From positions 1-64,000 of the forward strand of contig JAKBJA010000172.1 in NCBI GenBank assembly GCA_021836225.1: a stretch of 64,000 nucleotides of DNA. Direction: 5' to 3'. The DNA is from Pseudomonadota bacterium (GTDB taxonomy: Bacteria > Pseudomonadota > Gammaproteobacteria > Burkholderiales > Thiobacillaceae). Position 1 is the first letter of the stretch; each line of letters opens with the position of its first letter. The position numbers and the translations under genes are program-made. A model generated the notes under the pieces. That model did no database searches, was not told where the DNA came from, and saw nothing but the letters and a program-made list of their open reading frames with translations. Of the stretch, positions 43,478 through 52,291 are shown piece by piece.

Positions 43478-44700
43478 GTTTTGCATCCCTCAATTGGGGT
43501 TGGTGCGGAAAAGCTGCGTTTATTGGAAGCATGTTCGCTTAGGGCCTTGGCCCAGATCCGCTCCATGTTGCCCATGTGCGCATCGAGGGAGAATTCGTGC
43601 TCAACCCGCTGCCTGCCAGCACGTCCCATCGTGGTTTTCAAGGATTCATCCTTTGCCAAACGGATGATGTGCTGGACTATGCTGTCCACATCACCTGGTT
43701 CGTAGAGGAATCCGGTCGTTCCGTGAACGAGGATTTCAGCAGCACCGTTTGAACGCGCGGCAACTACGGGCAATCCTGCCGCCATGCCCTCGATCATGGC
43801 AAGCCCGAACGGTTCGACATCCGCTGCATGGATCAGCATGTCCGCGGTCGCCAATTGTTCCATTACCTTTTCATGCTGAACAATTCCTTTCAGGCGAATA
43901 CGGTCAGCGAGGTTGAGGTGCATTACTTGCGACTCCAGGTCTTTTCGGAGTGGGCCGTCTCCAAAGATTGTCAGATTGCACTCAAATCCACTTTCACGCA
44001 GTTTGGCCACCGCCTTCACAATGTCGTCCACCCGCTTTTCTGGAGAGAGTCTGCCAATTGTCACGAGCTCCAAGGTGGAGCCGGGCTGTTTGCTTGTTCG
44101 CTGCAGTGGACCATTGATGGGCAGCCCATTCCAGACCCGATGCAGCTTCCGGTCAGAGCCGGTAAGGTCAATCCACGTCTGTCGCTCACTTTCGCTCACG
44201 ACTACGATCGCGTCGGCGTTTTCCTGTGTGTATCGCAAAAATTCAACGGGGGTGTCGGCGACTGCGCCATGTGCGGTCACTACACAAGGCAGGCCGAGGA
44301 GTCTGGCGAGTGGAATGCCTACGTCGATTGCCCAATTGATGAAATGTACTTGTACAAGGTCCACTTGCCGGATCTCCGGCATCGAGATCAGTTTGCAGAA
44401 AAAGCTCTTGCGACGTTCTGCGAGCATGCGGCCATAAAGGGCTTTATTCGCAGCGCGCGCGACGGCCGGCGTGAATCTTCGCAGGTCTGGTCGCCATGGC
44501 GTGGTTGTCCGGTAATTTGCATAAATCGCGGTGTGTTCGTCCAGTCCGAGTTGTTTGGCCAGCTGATGGCCGGAGTCGTTGCCAGTGTTTGCCGCGAGGA
44601 CAGCAGTCTGATGCCCGAGGGCATGCGCGCCGACCATTTGCCAAAGGACGAAGGTGTGGGTGCCGACCGGAAAGCTGCCAACGACGTGAAGTTGTTTCAT
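43474..44700 (-). CDS. GT4 glycosyltransferase
   Basis: A 408-residue family 4 glycosyltransferase: HVVGSFPVGTHTFVLWQMVGAH opens the acceptor half, VTAHGAVADTPVEFLRYTQEN lines the cleft, and VTIGRLSPEKRVDDIVKAVAKL plus EPFGLAMIEGMAAGLPVVAARSNG form the donor site. It is coupled to the FkbM gene by a four-base overlap, so a sugar addition followed by methylation is plausible. The upstream 235 bases are non-coding. Confidence 0.92.
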   Translation of the reverse strand: MKQLHVVGSFPVGTHTFVLWQMVGAHALGHQTAVLAANTGNDSGHQLAKQLGLDEHTAIYANYRTTTPWRPDLRRFTPAVARAANKALYGRMLAERRKSFFCKLISMPEIRQVDLVQVHFINWAIDVGIPLARLLGLPCVVTAHGAVADTPVEFLRYTQENADAIVVVSESERQTWIDLTGSDRKLHRVWNGLPINGPLQRTSKQPGSTLELVTIGRLSPEKRVDDIVKAVAKLRESGFECNLTIFGDGPLRKDLESQVMHLNLADRIRLKGIVQHEKVMEQLATADMLIHAADVEPFGLAMIEGMAAGLPVVAARSNGAAEILVHGTTGFLYEPGDVDSIVQHIIRLAKDESLKTTMGRAGRQRVEHEFSLDAHMGNMERIWAKALSEHASNKRSFSAPTPIEGCKT

Positions 44701-44935
44701 GACGCGACATCATCTCCATTTGTGATTTGGAATGGGCATATCGGAAAGTCGGCCCGGCCCCAATTACGTGGCGCCCAAGGACGCCTAGTTTCACGACAAA
44801 GCACACAAAATAGCATTTTGGATATTACCTACAAAGGCGATATTGGGTATTGACTGCCCAGGTCCGTCGCCTGGAAGCGAGTCGTCGGCATAGTGCATTG
44901 AGTGTGAGCCAAATAGATTTACATGGAGACCACGG
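44701..44935. other. Intergenic region, 235 bases, no gene seen
   Basis: This AT-richer stretch lies between the end of the large fusion gene and the start of the GT4 at 43474. It contains a short imperfect stem (CCAGG-TCCGTCG-CCTGG, about 44859-44875) without a T-run, which is weak as a terminator. No coding-like frame or recognised promoter is visible; a promoter for the downstream GT4-FkbM pair probably lies here. Confidence 0.4.
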
Positions 44936-47900
44936 TCAATTCTCCGTATCGCGATTATGTCTGATCCATCTGTACAGACTCTCCCACAGCGTGGCGGCAA
45001 TATCGGCATGCTGGTCAATCAGGTTCTTAATGCACATCGGATCCTCCACAACGTCGAAGAGCTGAAGCAGATGACCCTGGCTGAGGGGTTGATAGACGAG
45101 TTTCCAACGGCCTCGCCTGATCATGCGGTCCTTGGCAGCGAAGATGGTTTCGCAGTATTCGGGTTTGATGGCGAGCGTTCCGCTGCCACGATTCGGAACC
45201 TCGATCAGTTCAAGCAGGTTAGGATAGCGCAGATGTGTTTCCGGCAGCCCCGGAATATCGGCTATCCAGATGCCAGTCTCGTTGAACGCATCGAGCTCCG
45301 GGCAGGCACGGTCTGGCCCCATGCAATTGACAAGCGACACGCCGTCCATATTGCTGGTTGTGGGATGGCCGCATAATTCCAGAAGCGTCGGGGCCAGATC
45401 GATCGTGCGAACGACATCGTCGATCTTCCCTCTGGCAGGCAGGCTCGGGTCGCGGATCACCAAAGGGATGCGCGGGCTGGCTTCGCCGACAGCCGAATTG
45501 CCCTGGCCCCAGGTGTCGTGCTCGAAAAACTCCATGCCGTGGTCCGAATAGACGACGACGATCGTGTTATCAGCCAGCCCGCAGGCTTCAAGGTGTGCCA
45601 GCATTTTGCCCACTTCATCGTCAAATTCCGCCACACATCCGTCATACAGATCGATGATCTGGTCGAGATCGAATTCCGCCTTGGGGGCGCCCTGGCGTCG
45701 GATGATGTCGAACGGGTCGGTCAGGCGTGCCATGGCGAACTTGGATTCACCCTTATAGGCTGGATCGGCAAAACGTGTGTACCAAGGCCATTCCGATGCA
45801 AACGGCGGGTGGGTGGTGGAATAGAACACGTTGAGAAAAAACGGTTGCGGGCTTTCTGCCAGGCGCGACACCAGCCGCCGCGCGCGCTTGCCCAAAGGCT
45901 GCGTCAGCGGCACCCCGCCCAGGTAGTACAGCTCGGGCAGCATCAGTCGTCCCAGCCGGTTGTGGGTGAACAGTGACAGGTACAGGCGCAGGTCCTTTGG
46001 ACCCTGGCGAATCAGGTATTTCAGGTTCCACTGGTCTTCCGGCAGGTCGGTGTAATCAAAGCCGAAGGAAAACTTGCCCATGTCGCCACCGCACCAGTCC
46101 GAGAGCGCGGCTGTGCGATAGCCCGCCTGTTTCAGCAGGGTGGGCAGGGCGTCGACTTTCAGGCGCGTATCCTCGTCGGGAACAAAGTTGTCGCGGATGC
46201 CATGGGTGTGCGGCCAAGTGCCCGTCAGCATCGAGATCAGGCTGGGGGCGGTACGCGCGCACGGAACATAGCAGTTGGAAAACAGGGTGCCGGCCGCGGC
46301 TAGCGCATCGATGTTCGGGGTCAGCGCGCGGCGATAGCCCAGTGCGCCCAGGCGGTCGGCGCGCAGCGTATCGGAGCCGATCATCAGGATGTTGGGCGGC
46401 GCATCTTCTGCGCGCGTCGGCTGTTTGCGCGGTGCGCGTGCCTTCGGCTGCCAGCCCGTCCAGGTGATCGTTCCCGCAAAGAACAGCATTGCTGCCCACA
46501 GCGCCATCAGGTCGCCGATACGGCCTTCCCTTGACAATTGCCAACTGGCGGCTGCGAGCAGCAGTCCGACCAGACCCATGGCGCCCGCCTGCAGGACCGT
46601 GATGAAAGCCGGGCTCATCCACTGCCACAGCCGGTACAGTCGGCTCATGCGGTAATGCATCGATGCCACCAGCAGGCCAGGATTGAAGCGCAGCTTGCGG
46701 ATAAATTGCAGTGAGAACGCGCCCAGCACGCCCAGGATTGCGGCAATGAAGGCCAAGCCCGCCGACCACGTTGCGCCGAGCACTGTGTTGAGCATGAAGT
46801 ACAGCAATACCCCCGCGCCGCCGGTGAACAGCATCAGCGCGAACGCCCAGGCGGTCAGGCGTGCCAGTGCAAACAGGGTGTAGCGCCGGTAATGGGTGAG
46901 CACTTCATCGCGCATGCGCGGCCCGGTTTGTGAAAAATCGAGCAGCGATTTAGCGAGTAGCGCTGCCGACCCCAGGCCCGCCACCCCCATCGCGGGCAGG
47001 ATGCCGGCCCAGCGCGCATCGCCGGCAGCGAGCCAGGCGATGAGGCCGCAGGCACCGGTAAGCAACGCCAGGGCTTCGACGCCCAGCACGCCGCGATCGG
47101 GGGGTAGTTGCAGTTGCTTTCTGCGATTGGTAGGAAGGGAGTCAGGGGCATCGAGGTCGTCAACCGAGGCCACCCCCATATAGTCGGTTTGACGGGTCAT
47201 GTAGGACGGGTCGGACAGGCGATCCCAACGTCCACGCAAAAAGCCATATAGGTTGACGACGCGTACGAACTCCATCACCGCAAGGACGCGCAGGCGCATC
47301 CTCCAGCCCTTGTCGGCAGTGGTTTTGCTGGCCTGTGTCCACAAGTGCCGATAAACGTGCCAGGCGGCCACTGCGAGTGCAGCGGCCAGCAAGGGCACAA
47401 ACCACACGCTCCCCAAAAGCAGCAGCAGAAACAGACCGTGCACCTGAAGATTGGTGAGGTAACCGGAAGTGCCGATGCCCACTCGCGAATTGCCGCGAGA
47501 AAAATTGATTCTCTGCCTGGCCAGCGCACGCCAGGTTTCGCGGGGGCGCCAGCGCACGATGGCGTCGCGGCAGAACACGAAGCGCATCCCCAGTTGCCGC
47601 ATGCGGATGTTGAACAGCGTGTCTTCCGCGGCATACAGCCATTCCGGGTAGCCCCCGGCTTTTTCCCAGGCGAGCTTGGTGAATGCGACCGAACGGCTTG
47701 AGGGGTAGAAGCGCGCGGTTTCGGTCTGGTCGCGATTCGGCTGGAAAGTGGCGTACACCACTGCTTCTTCGAAGGGAGTGTGCGTTTCGAAACTGAAATT
47801 GCCTGCAACCACGTCTGGTTTGCAGTCGGCTTCAAAGCAGCGCTCGATCTGTTTCAGCCAATCCGGATCCACACGGCAACCCGCATCGGTGATAGCGAGA

Positions 47901-48151
47901 TGGGTACCGGTTGCAGCAGCAATACCGAGGTTGCGACCTTCAGCAATATTACATGGCTGCGAGATCATGCGGAGGACACCACGTTCCGCGTAATCTTCGA
48001 GGATTTCAACGGTGCCGTCGGTGCTGGCGCCATCGACGATCACGATCTCGTCAGGCTTGCGGTTCTGCGACAACAGGGATTCGACAAAATCACGTATCGT
48101 GCCAGCTTCGTTGCGGACAGTGGCGATGATTGCGAAGCTGGGTTTTGTCAT
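44936..48151 (-). CDS. GT2 glycosyltransferase fused to a membrane region and an alkaline-phosphatase-superfamily (sulfatase-like) domain
   Basis: A continuous 1071-residue frame with three parts. Residues 1-235 are a GT2 domain (FAIIATVRNEAGTIRDFVES, DEIVIVDGASTDGT, AITDAGCRVDPDW, YAAEDTLFNIRMR). Residues about 238-560 hold seven or more hydrophobic segments with a cytoplasmic-looking loop around 305-350. Residues about 585-1071 are a sulfatase-like domain (ILMIGSDTLRADRLG with metal Asp594; VVVYSDHGMEFFEHDTWGQG). The position that is Cys or Ser in true sulfatases is Thr634 in RTAPSLISMLTG, and the following Arg is missing, so formylglycine chemistry is unlikely; Thr is used by phosphotransferases and phosphodiesterases of this superfamily. 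A membrane-embedded enzyme that makes or modifies a phospho-decorated glycan is the best guess. Confidence 0.85.
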   Translation of the reverse strand: MTKPSFAIIATVRNEAGTIRDFVESLLSQNRKPDEIVIVDGASTDGTVEILEDYAERGVLRMISQPCNIAEGRNLGIAAATGTHLAITDAGCRVDPDWLKQIERCFEADCKPDVVAGNFSFETHTPFEEAVVYATFQPNRDQTETARFYPSSRSVAFTKLAWEKAGGYPEWLYAAEDTLFNIRMRQLGMRFVFCRDAIVRWRPRETWRALARQRINFSRGNSRVGIGTSGYLTNLQVHGLFLLLLLGSVWFVPLLAAALAVAAWHVYRHLWTQASKTTADKGWRMRLRVLAVMEFVRVVNLYGFLRGRWDRLSDPSYMTRQTDYMGVASVDDLDAPDSLPTNRRKQLQLPPDRGVLGVEALALLTGACGLIAWLAAGDARWAGILPAMGVAGLGSAALLAKSLLDFSQTGPRMRDEVLTHYRRYTLFALARLTAWAFALMLFTGGAGVLLYFMLNTVLGATWSAGLAFIAAILGVLGAFSLQFIRKLRFNPGLLVASMHYRMSRLYRLWQWMSPAFITVLQAGAMGLVGLLLAAASWQLSREGRIGDLMALWAAMLFFAGTITWTGWQPKARAPRKQPTRAEDAPPNILMIGSDTLRADRLGALGYRRALTPNIDALAAAGTLFSNCYVPCARTAPSLISMLTGTWPHTHGIRDNFVPDEDTRLKVDALPTLLKQAGYRTAALSDWCGGDMGKFSFGFDYTDLPEDQWNLKYLIRQGPKDLRLYLSLFTHNRLGRLMLPELYYLGGVPLTQPLGKRARRLVSRLAESPQPFFLNVFYSTTHPPFASEWPWYTRFADPAYKGESKFAMARLTDPFDIIRRQGAPKAEFDLDQIIDLYDGCVAEFDDEVGKMLAHLEACGLADNTIVVVYSDHGMEFFEHDTWGQGNSAVGEASPRIPLVIRDPSLPARGKIDDVVRTIDLAPTLLELCGHPTTSNMDGVSLVNCMGPDRACPELDAFNETGIWIADIPGLPETHLRYPNLLELIEVPNRGSGTLAIKPEYCETIFAAKDRMIRRGRWKLVYQPLSQGHLLQLFDVVEDPMCIKNLIDQHADIAATLWESLYRWIRHNRDTEN

Positions 48152-48272
48152 GTATGTGTTCTAAATAAACGCCACAAACAACATCACGGAAGACACAGTG
48201 CTGTTGATAGGAAACACCGATGTCCCCCTTCATTAGCGATACTCTACATATAAGATGAATATTGCCCTGCCG

Positions 48273-49184
48273 CTAACCCGCTATCCAGCCGCCCACGTAG
48301 CCGACAAAGTAGGCAGCGTTCATTTCCTTGCGGAGTGATTTGTTCGCCCCTGAGCGCAGGCGCTCTTGCGCCGCCGTCTTTAGGGCGCGCAGCAATTGCG
48401 CAAATAGATACTTGGGAGGAAATCGACTCTTCGTTCCCCGATTTCGTCTCCCTTCCATTTTTCCCTGGCGAAAATGCAGATCGAGAAAGTAGCTGCGATT
48501 CAACTTGGCTGCCTGGATGCGGTGGTATATCACCGCATCAGGCGTCCACCACACACTAAACCCCGTGGACAACAGACGCCGATAAAAGTCGACTTCCTCT
48601 CCGCCGGTGTTGTCGGTACCCTTGCGGCCAAGCATTGGATCGAAATTCCCCGTGCGATCAATTACAGCCTTACGAAATCCGAAGTTGCCGCCATAAAATG
48701 AAGTGCTGTGCTCGGTAAGTTGCGTAATTTCATGGTATCGATCCACGTCGCCCAGAAAGCCCAGCAGGTCATCCTGTAACCAGGCAGGGCGGGCATCCTC
48801 GAACATGACTCGGATGCGACTTCCGAAAGCATCGGGTGCTTTTGACTCAATTAGACGCTCGTAGGCACAGAGCCAGTCCTCGTCTGGCGTTTCATCATCG
48901 TCTATGAAAATGATGTATTCCCCGCGTGCTTCCCTGATAGCTCGATTGCGCGCATTCGATAGGCCCAATTCTTCTTCCCGCACCACACGTATCCGCCAGC
49001 CGTCCGGCCACGGGTGGTGTGCGAGCAGTTCGTGGGTGCCATCGCTGCAGCCGTTGTCGATGATTAGCAGCTCCCATGCAGCCTTTGGCATGGAAAGCGC
49101 GCGCAAGTCTTTCAATGTTCGGACCAGGCGGTCTGCATGGTTGTGCGTGCAGAGCGCGACTGTGTAGGCAAATGTGTCGGTCAT
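48273..49184 (-). CDS. GT2 glycosyltransferase
   Basis: A 303-residue family 2 glycosyltransferase. TVALCTHNHADRLVRTLKDL and ELLIIDNGCSDGTHELL form the donor-binding region; YIIFIDDDETPDEDWL has the metal-binding DDD; GGEEVDFYRRLLSTGF is the conserved ED region. Its start overlaps the deacetylase stop by four bases (ATGA). The 121 bases between it and the fusion gene downstream have no clear feature. The composition is AT-richer than the XrtA core. Confidence 0.92.
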   Translation of the reverse strand: MTDTFAYTVALCTHNHADRLVRTLKDLRALSMPKAAWELLIIDNGCSDGTHELLAHHPWPDGWRIRVVREEELGLSNARNRAIREARGEYIIFIDDDETPDEDWLCAYERLIESKAPDAFGSRIRVMFEDARPAWLQDDLLGFLGDVDRYHEITQLTEHSTSFYGGNFGFRKAVIDRTGNFDPMLGRKGTDNTGGEEVDFYRRLLSTGFSVWWTPDAVIYHRIQAAKLNRSYFLDLHFRQGKMEGRRNRGTKSRFPPKYLFAQLLRALKTAAQERLRSGANKSLRKEMNAAYFVGYVGGWIAG

Positions 49185-49975
49185 GAGCTTATTGCGCGAA
49201 AACGACTTGCCACGCGGCTTAAGTAATATCTGGCCACACTTCCCAGTCGTCCGTCATTCGTGCCAAGTCGCATCTTGCGCAGAAGCATTGCCGGCGTGTC
49301 TGCGCCGAAAACATCCAGTCGTCGAATGCGGTAGCGATTAACGTCGCGGCGGTTGAATCCCGGCTGGGTTGAAAAAGCGGCGCGATAGCCCACGGAACTA
49401 GTCGCGTGTTCCACACGGTTATCCAGATGTCCGAAGGGGTAAGCCAGGTACTCGCCGTCAAAGGCAAACGATTTTTGCAGCGTCGTGCGTGATCGGGACA
49501 ACTCTTCCACCAAAACGGAATCGTCCAGTGTGGGGAGGCTGGGATGCGTGCAGGTGTGTGAATGAAAACTGATTCCGCGTCCAGCCATGTCGCGAATCTC
49601 GTCGGCGTCGAGTAAAGGATAGGTCCTGCCGTCCGGATTGACTGGCTGGGTCCACTCGTCCTGCTTGCCAATCAGATCGGTCACCAGGAACACGGTGGCG
49701 GGCCATCCATGCTGCTCAAGAACCGGCAAGGCGTAGTCGCGTACCCCGCGGAAACCGTCATCGAAGGTGATCACGAAACTCTTTTCAGAGAGATCCATTT
49801 TTCCCTCGACCCAGTCAATGAACTCCCCTATTCCAACCGCGTTCATACCGCAGTTGGCCAGGGCTTGCATGTGTGCCGCGAACTGCTTGGGAGATATGCA
49901 ATATTTTTGTTCCCACGCATTGTTGGCGGTGCCAACGCGGTGATACATCAATACAACGATTTTGTCGGTAGGCAT
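49181..49975 (-). CDS. Polysaccharide deacetylase (NodB domain)
   Basis: A 264-residue deacetylase of the NodB superfamily. VVLMYHRVGTANN at the N-terminus, VITFDDGFRGVRDYALPVL (catalytic Asp pair) and FHSHTCTHPSLPTL (metal His pair) are all present, followed by LAYPFGHLDNRVEHA. It lacks a signal peptide, so it probably acts on a cytoplasmic intermediate. The ATG at 49975 is preceded by AAGG; a TTG at 50002 would add nine residues. It is distinct from the XrtA deacetylase at 15611. Confidence 0.93.
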   Translation of the reverse strand: MPTDKIVVLMYHRVGTANNAWEQKYCISPKQFAAHMQALANCGMNAVGIGEFIDWVEGKMDLSEKSFVITFDDGFRGVRDYALPVLEQHGWPATVFLVTDLIGKQDEWTQPVNPDGRTYPLLDADEIRDMAGRGISFHSHTCTHPSLPTLDDSVLVEELSRSRTTLQKSFAFDGEYLAYPFGHLDNRVEHATSSVGYRAAFSTQPGFNRRDVNRYRIRRLDVFGADTPAMLLRKMRLGTNDGRLGSVARYYLSRVASRFRAISS

Positions 49976-50078
49976 AAGGTCAGCCTTAACAAGCCGTTTC
50001 AATCAAGCCGCGATACGGAACCACAACAAACGGTGCGAGGGCTGCTTTGATCATTGCGGGCATCAAGAATGTGGATTT

Positions 50079-51008
50079 TCACTCGTAATTCAGTTGGTGT
50101 GCTATGGGTGACACGGCACGCCGCAGCAACCATCGTTCCAGCTTGCTTACATAGGCCTGCTCACCCCCCCGCTCCGAACTGCCGACTTTGGTCTTGAGGA
50201 GGGAGTGGTCTATCGAGATGCTTAGATGCTTTTCTATCGTCTCGAGCGGCATGTTGCCTGCAACAAGATCCTCGTAACGCACCATAAGCGCATTGAGTCC
50301 CTCTGCATCCCTTATGAAACTTTCAACCAGATTTCGCCAGTGTTTTCCAAAATTCGTTGGCGTAAACATGGGCCTGTCCGGAAATGTGTCGTACCACTCG
50401 CGGCCATAGCGGCAATAGGATCGATAAGCATCAAGCGGGTTGCGGTAGAGAAACACGAAACGAGCTTTTGGATAGAGCCACTGCAGGTAGGCGCAATGAT
50501 CAGTATTCAGGCGGACCTCCTTGATGCCCCAGCGATCTGCTCCCGCACGGCGCGCTGGTTCGGCGAACATCGTATCGAAAAGCGCACGCTGCCCCCTGCG
50601 CCAGTCTTCAAGGGAAGGAAACAAATTGGCGATCCACTCTCCGGATAACTGATTTGGTGGCGTGCCTTCGTAGAAATAGGCCTGCGGCGGCCAGCCGGGT
50701 CGGAATGCCCGCATGCTGTCTGACAGCGCTTGGATCAAGCCACACTCGTCATAGGGCTCACCCCAGATGAGCACCCGGGAATCGGACATGATGAGCCGTT
50801 GCAGCAGGGTGGAGCCTGAGCGCCAGCCGGCGGAAAGCAGAAATATCGGCTCCTCGTTATCATCGGCAACCCTGGGCGGACACCTCGCCTGGAGCACCCT
50901 GACGCCTGTAGAAACGCTTGGCCTGTGCTGGAGTGCCCGCTGATGGGCTGACCTGGCCTTTGCGGTACCGCGAAGGGCCGCTGACAAGTATTCCAGAATG
51001 TTCGTCAC
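50079..51008 (-). CDS. Sulfotransferase-family protein (copy 3)
   Basis: A protein of about 309 residues with sulfotransferase motifs: IFLLSAGWRSGSTLLQRLI (PAPS loop), FVFLYRNPLDAYRSYCRYG (3'-phosphate site) and NALMVRYEDLVAGNMPLETIEKHL. It has an insert around SGEWIANLFPSLEDWRRGQRALFDTMF. The start is taken as the GTG at 51008, one base after the upstream GT2 stop with GGGAGG about twelve bases before it; a longer reading from 51074 lies inside the GT2 gene. It is not closely similar to the other sulfotransferase-like proteins in the window. Confidence 0.83.
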   Translation of the reverse strand: MTNILEYLSAALRGTAKARSAHQRALQHRPSVSTGVRVLQARCPPRVADDNEEPIFLLSAGWRSGSTLLQRLIMSDSRVLIWGEPYDECGLIQALSDSMRAFRPGWPPQAYFYEGTPPNQLSGEWIANLFPSLEDWRRGQRALFDTMFAEPARRAGADRWGIKEVRLNTDHCAYLQWLYPKARFVFLYRNPLDAYRSYCRYGREWYDTFPDRPMFTPTNFGKHWRNLVESFIRDAEGLNALMVRYEDLVAGNMPLETIEKHLSISIDHSLLKTKVGSSERGGEQAYVSKLERWLLRRAVSPIAHQLNYE

Positions 51009-51009
51009 T

Positions 51010-52035
51010 TTACTGGTTGCCTCCCGGCGCCGATTTGAGGAATGCGGGCCGCACGTACTCAACTGTTCCGGCACTCTGCATCAATGCCATCAGGGTCTCC
51101 TTCGCCTCTTTGAAATCCGTCTGGCCGGCGCGATAACGCGTTAAAAGGGCTGTCACCTCAGGGCTGAGCCGAGCCATGAGGTACTGTCGGCAATAGTCAT
51201 GATGGGCTTTCGTGAGGCGATAGGAGATGCTGTGGACCAGCTTTCCGCTCCATCTGAGCAAGAGGTTATTGATGCCATCAACATTCTGGAGAAGCAGAGC
51301 AACCACCGCATTGACTGCATCCTCCTCATTGATAAAGCCGTTCTTGTAACGGACCAGTACATCGGATGCCTTGACTTCACAGTACCGCGAGCAGAAGAGC
51401 GCGTCGTCATGTCGCCGAAAGTAGTAGAGCGGCTCGGGAATGTGACACGATTTGAAACGTTCCGCGATACGCATGAAATAGTCGTAGTCTTCGACCAGAA
51501 ACAAATCGGGATCGTAGTCGCCGACAGTATCGTAGGCCTCGCGGGTATAGAGAAAGCAGGCGCCAATGTGATTGCTTTTCTCCAATTGCAATTGGCCTGG
51601 GAGCTTTTCATGGCGTTTTTCCAGCGCATTCCCCGCGGCGTCGATATCTGCAAAAAGGTAATAGTCCGCGTAGACAAAGTCGCAGTCGCCCTGTTGCAGA
51701 CGAGCGACCATTTTCTCAATGGCCGTTTCGGCGAAGAGGTTGTCGTCTGATGTCCAGGTGAGGTAGTCGCCGCGAGCGAGTGAGAAGCCCTTGTTGAGTG
51801 CACGGGGCAATTTCAGGTTGGGCGCATTGCGTACATAGCGAATGCGGGCGTCGCTGAAGGACTCGACAATCTCCGGCGTATTGTCGGGCGAGTTGTCATC
51901 GACGATGATCAACTCCAGATTCGTGTAGGTCTGGCACAGGATGCTTCGAATCGCGTTCGGCAGTACCTGTGCCCGCTTGTAGGTGGGAAGCACGATACTT
52001 ACCAGGGGTTGGCTTGCGCGTGGCGTGCTATTCAT
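51010..52035 (-). CDS. GT2 glycosyltransferase
   Basis: A 341-residue family 2 glycosyltransferase. VSIVLPTYKRAQVLPNAIRSIL, LELIIVDDNSPDNTPEIVESF and YLTWTSDDNLFAETAI show the nucleotide-binding and metal-binding elements; FLVEDYDYFMRIAERF is the ED block. The C-terminal 100 residues are helical and unassigned. The downstream sulfotransferase starts one base after its stop, so both form one unit. Upstream are 256 non-coding bases. Confidence 0.92.
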   Translation of the reverse strand: MNSTPRASQPLVSIVLPTYKRAQVLPNAIRSILCQTYTNLELIIVDDNSPDNTPEIVESFSDARIRYVRNAPNLKLPRALNKGFSLARGDYLTWTSDDNLFAETAIEKMVARLQQGDCDFVYADYYLFADIDAAGNALEKRHEKLPGQLQLEKSNHIGACFLYTREAYDTVGDYDPDLFLVEDYDYFMRIAERFKSCHIPEPLYYFRRHDDALFCSRYCEVKASDVLVRYKNGFINEEDAVNAVVALLLQNVDGINNLLLRWSGKLVHSISYRLTKAHHDYCRQYLMARLSPEVTALLTRYRAGQTDFKEAKETLMALMQSAGTVEYVRPAFLKSAPGGNQ

Positions 52036-52291
52036 TTTCTCAAGAGCGTCCGGCTGCGCTGTTGGCAGGACAAATTGACTAATGCTTCAATTTTTCGAGT
52101 GTGCAAAAGAGGGGTGCGTACGAGCCCGGCCAGCGCAATTGAGGGGATGTGAATCATAAAGGTGCCGTAACACGATCTGTCATCGCTATCGATTATGACG
52201 AACCTGCGCATGCTTATTTTTCGCTCGAAAAAAGATGATTCCGCATAGCCATCATTGGCAAAGTATTGGCCGCATCCAGAACAGTAAATGA
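52036..52291. other. Intergenic region, 256 bases, with an AT-rich inverted repeat
   Basis: This is the longest gap in the window. It lies between the GT2 start and the end of the next sulfotransferase gene. TTTTTCG-CT-CGAAAAA (52217-52232) is a perfect inverted repeat about 60 bases downstream of that gene; its A/T stem and two-base loop do not make a standard terminator but could take part in one. CATAAT on the minus strand (52193-52198) may be a -10 box for the GT2, without a convincing -35. No coding frame is seen. Confidence 0.4.

Noticed and set aside
46236..46269. A formylglycine-type sulfatase active site in the large fusion protein
   Set aside because: The nucleophile position is Thr in RTAPSLISMLTG; the nearby Cys631 is three residues too early and no Pro-x-Arg follows it.
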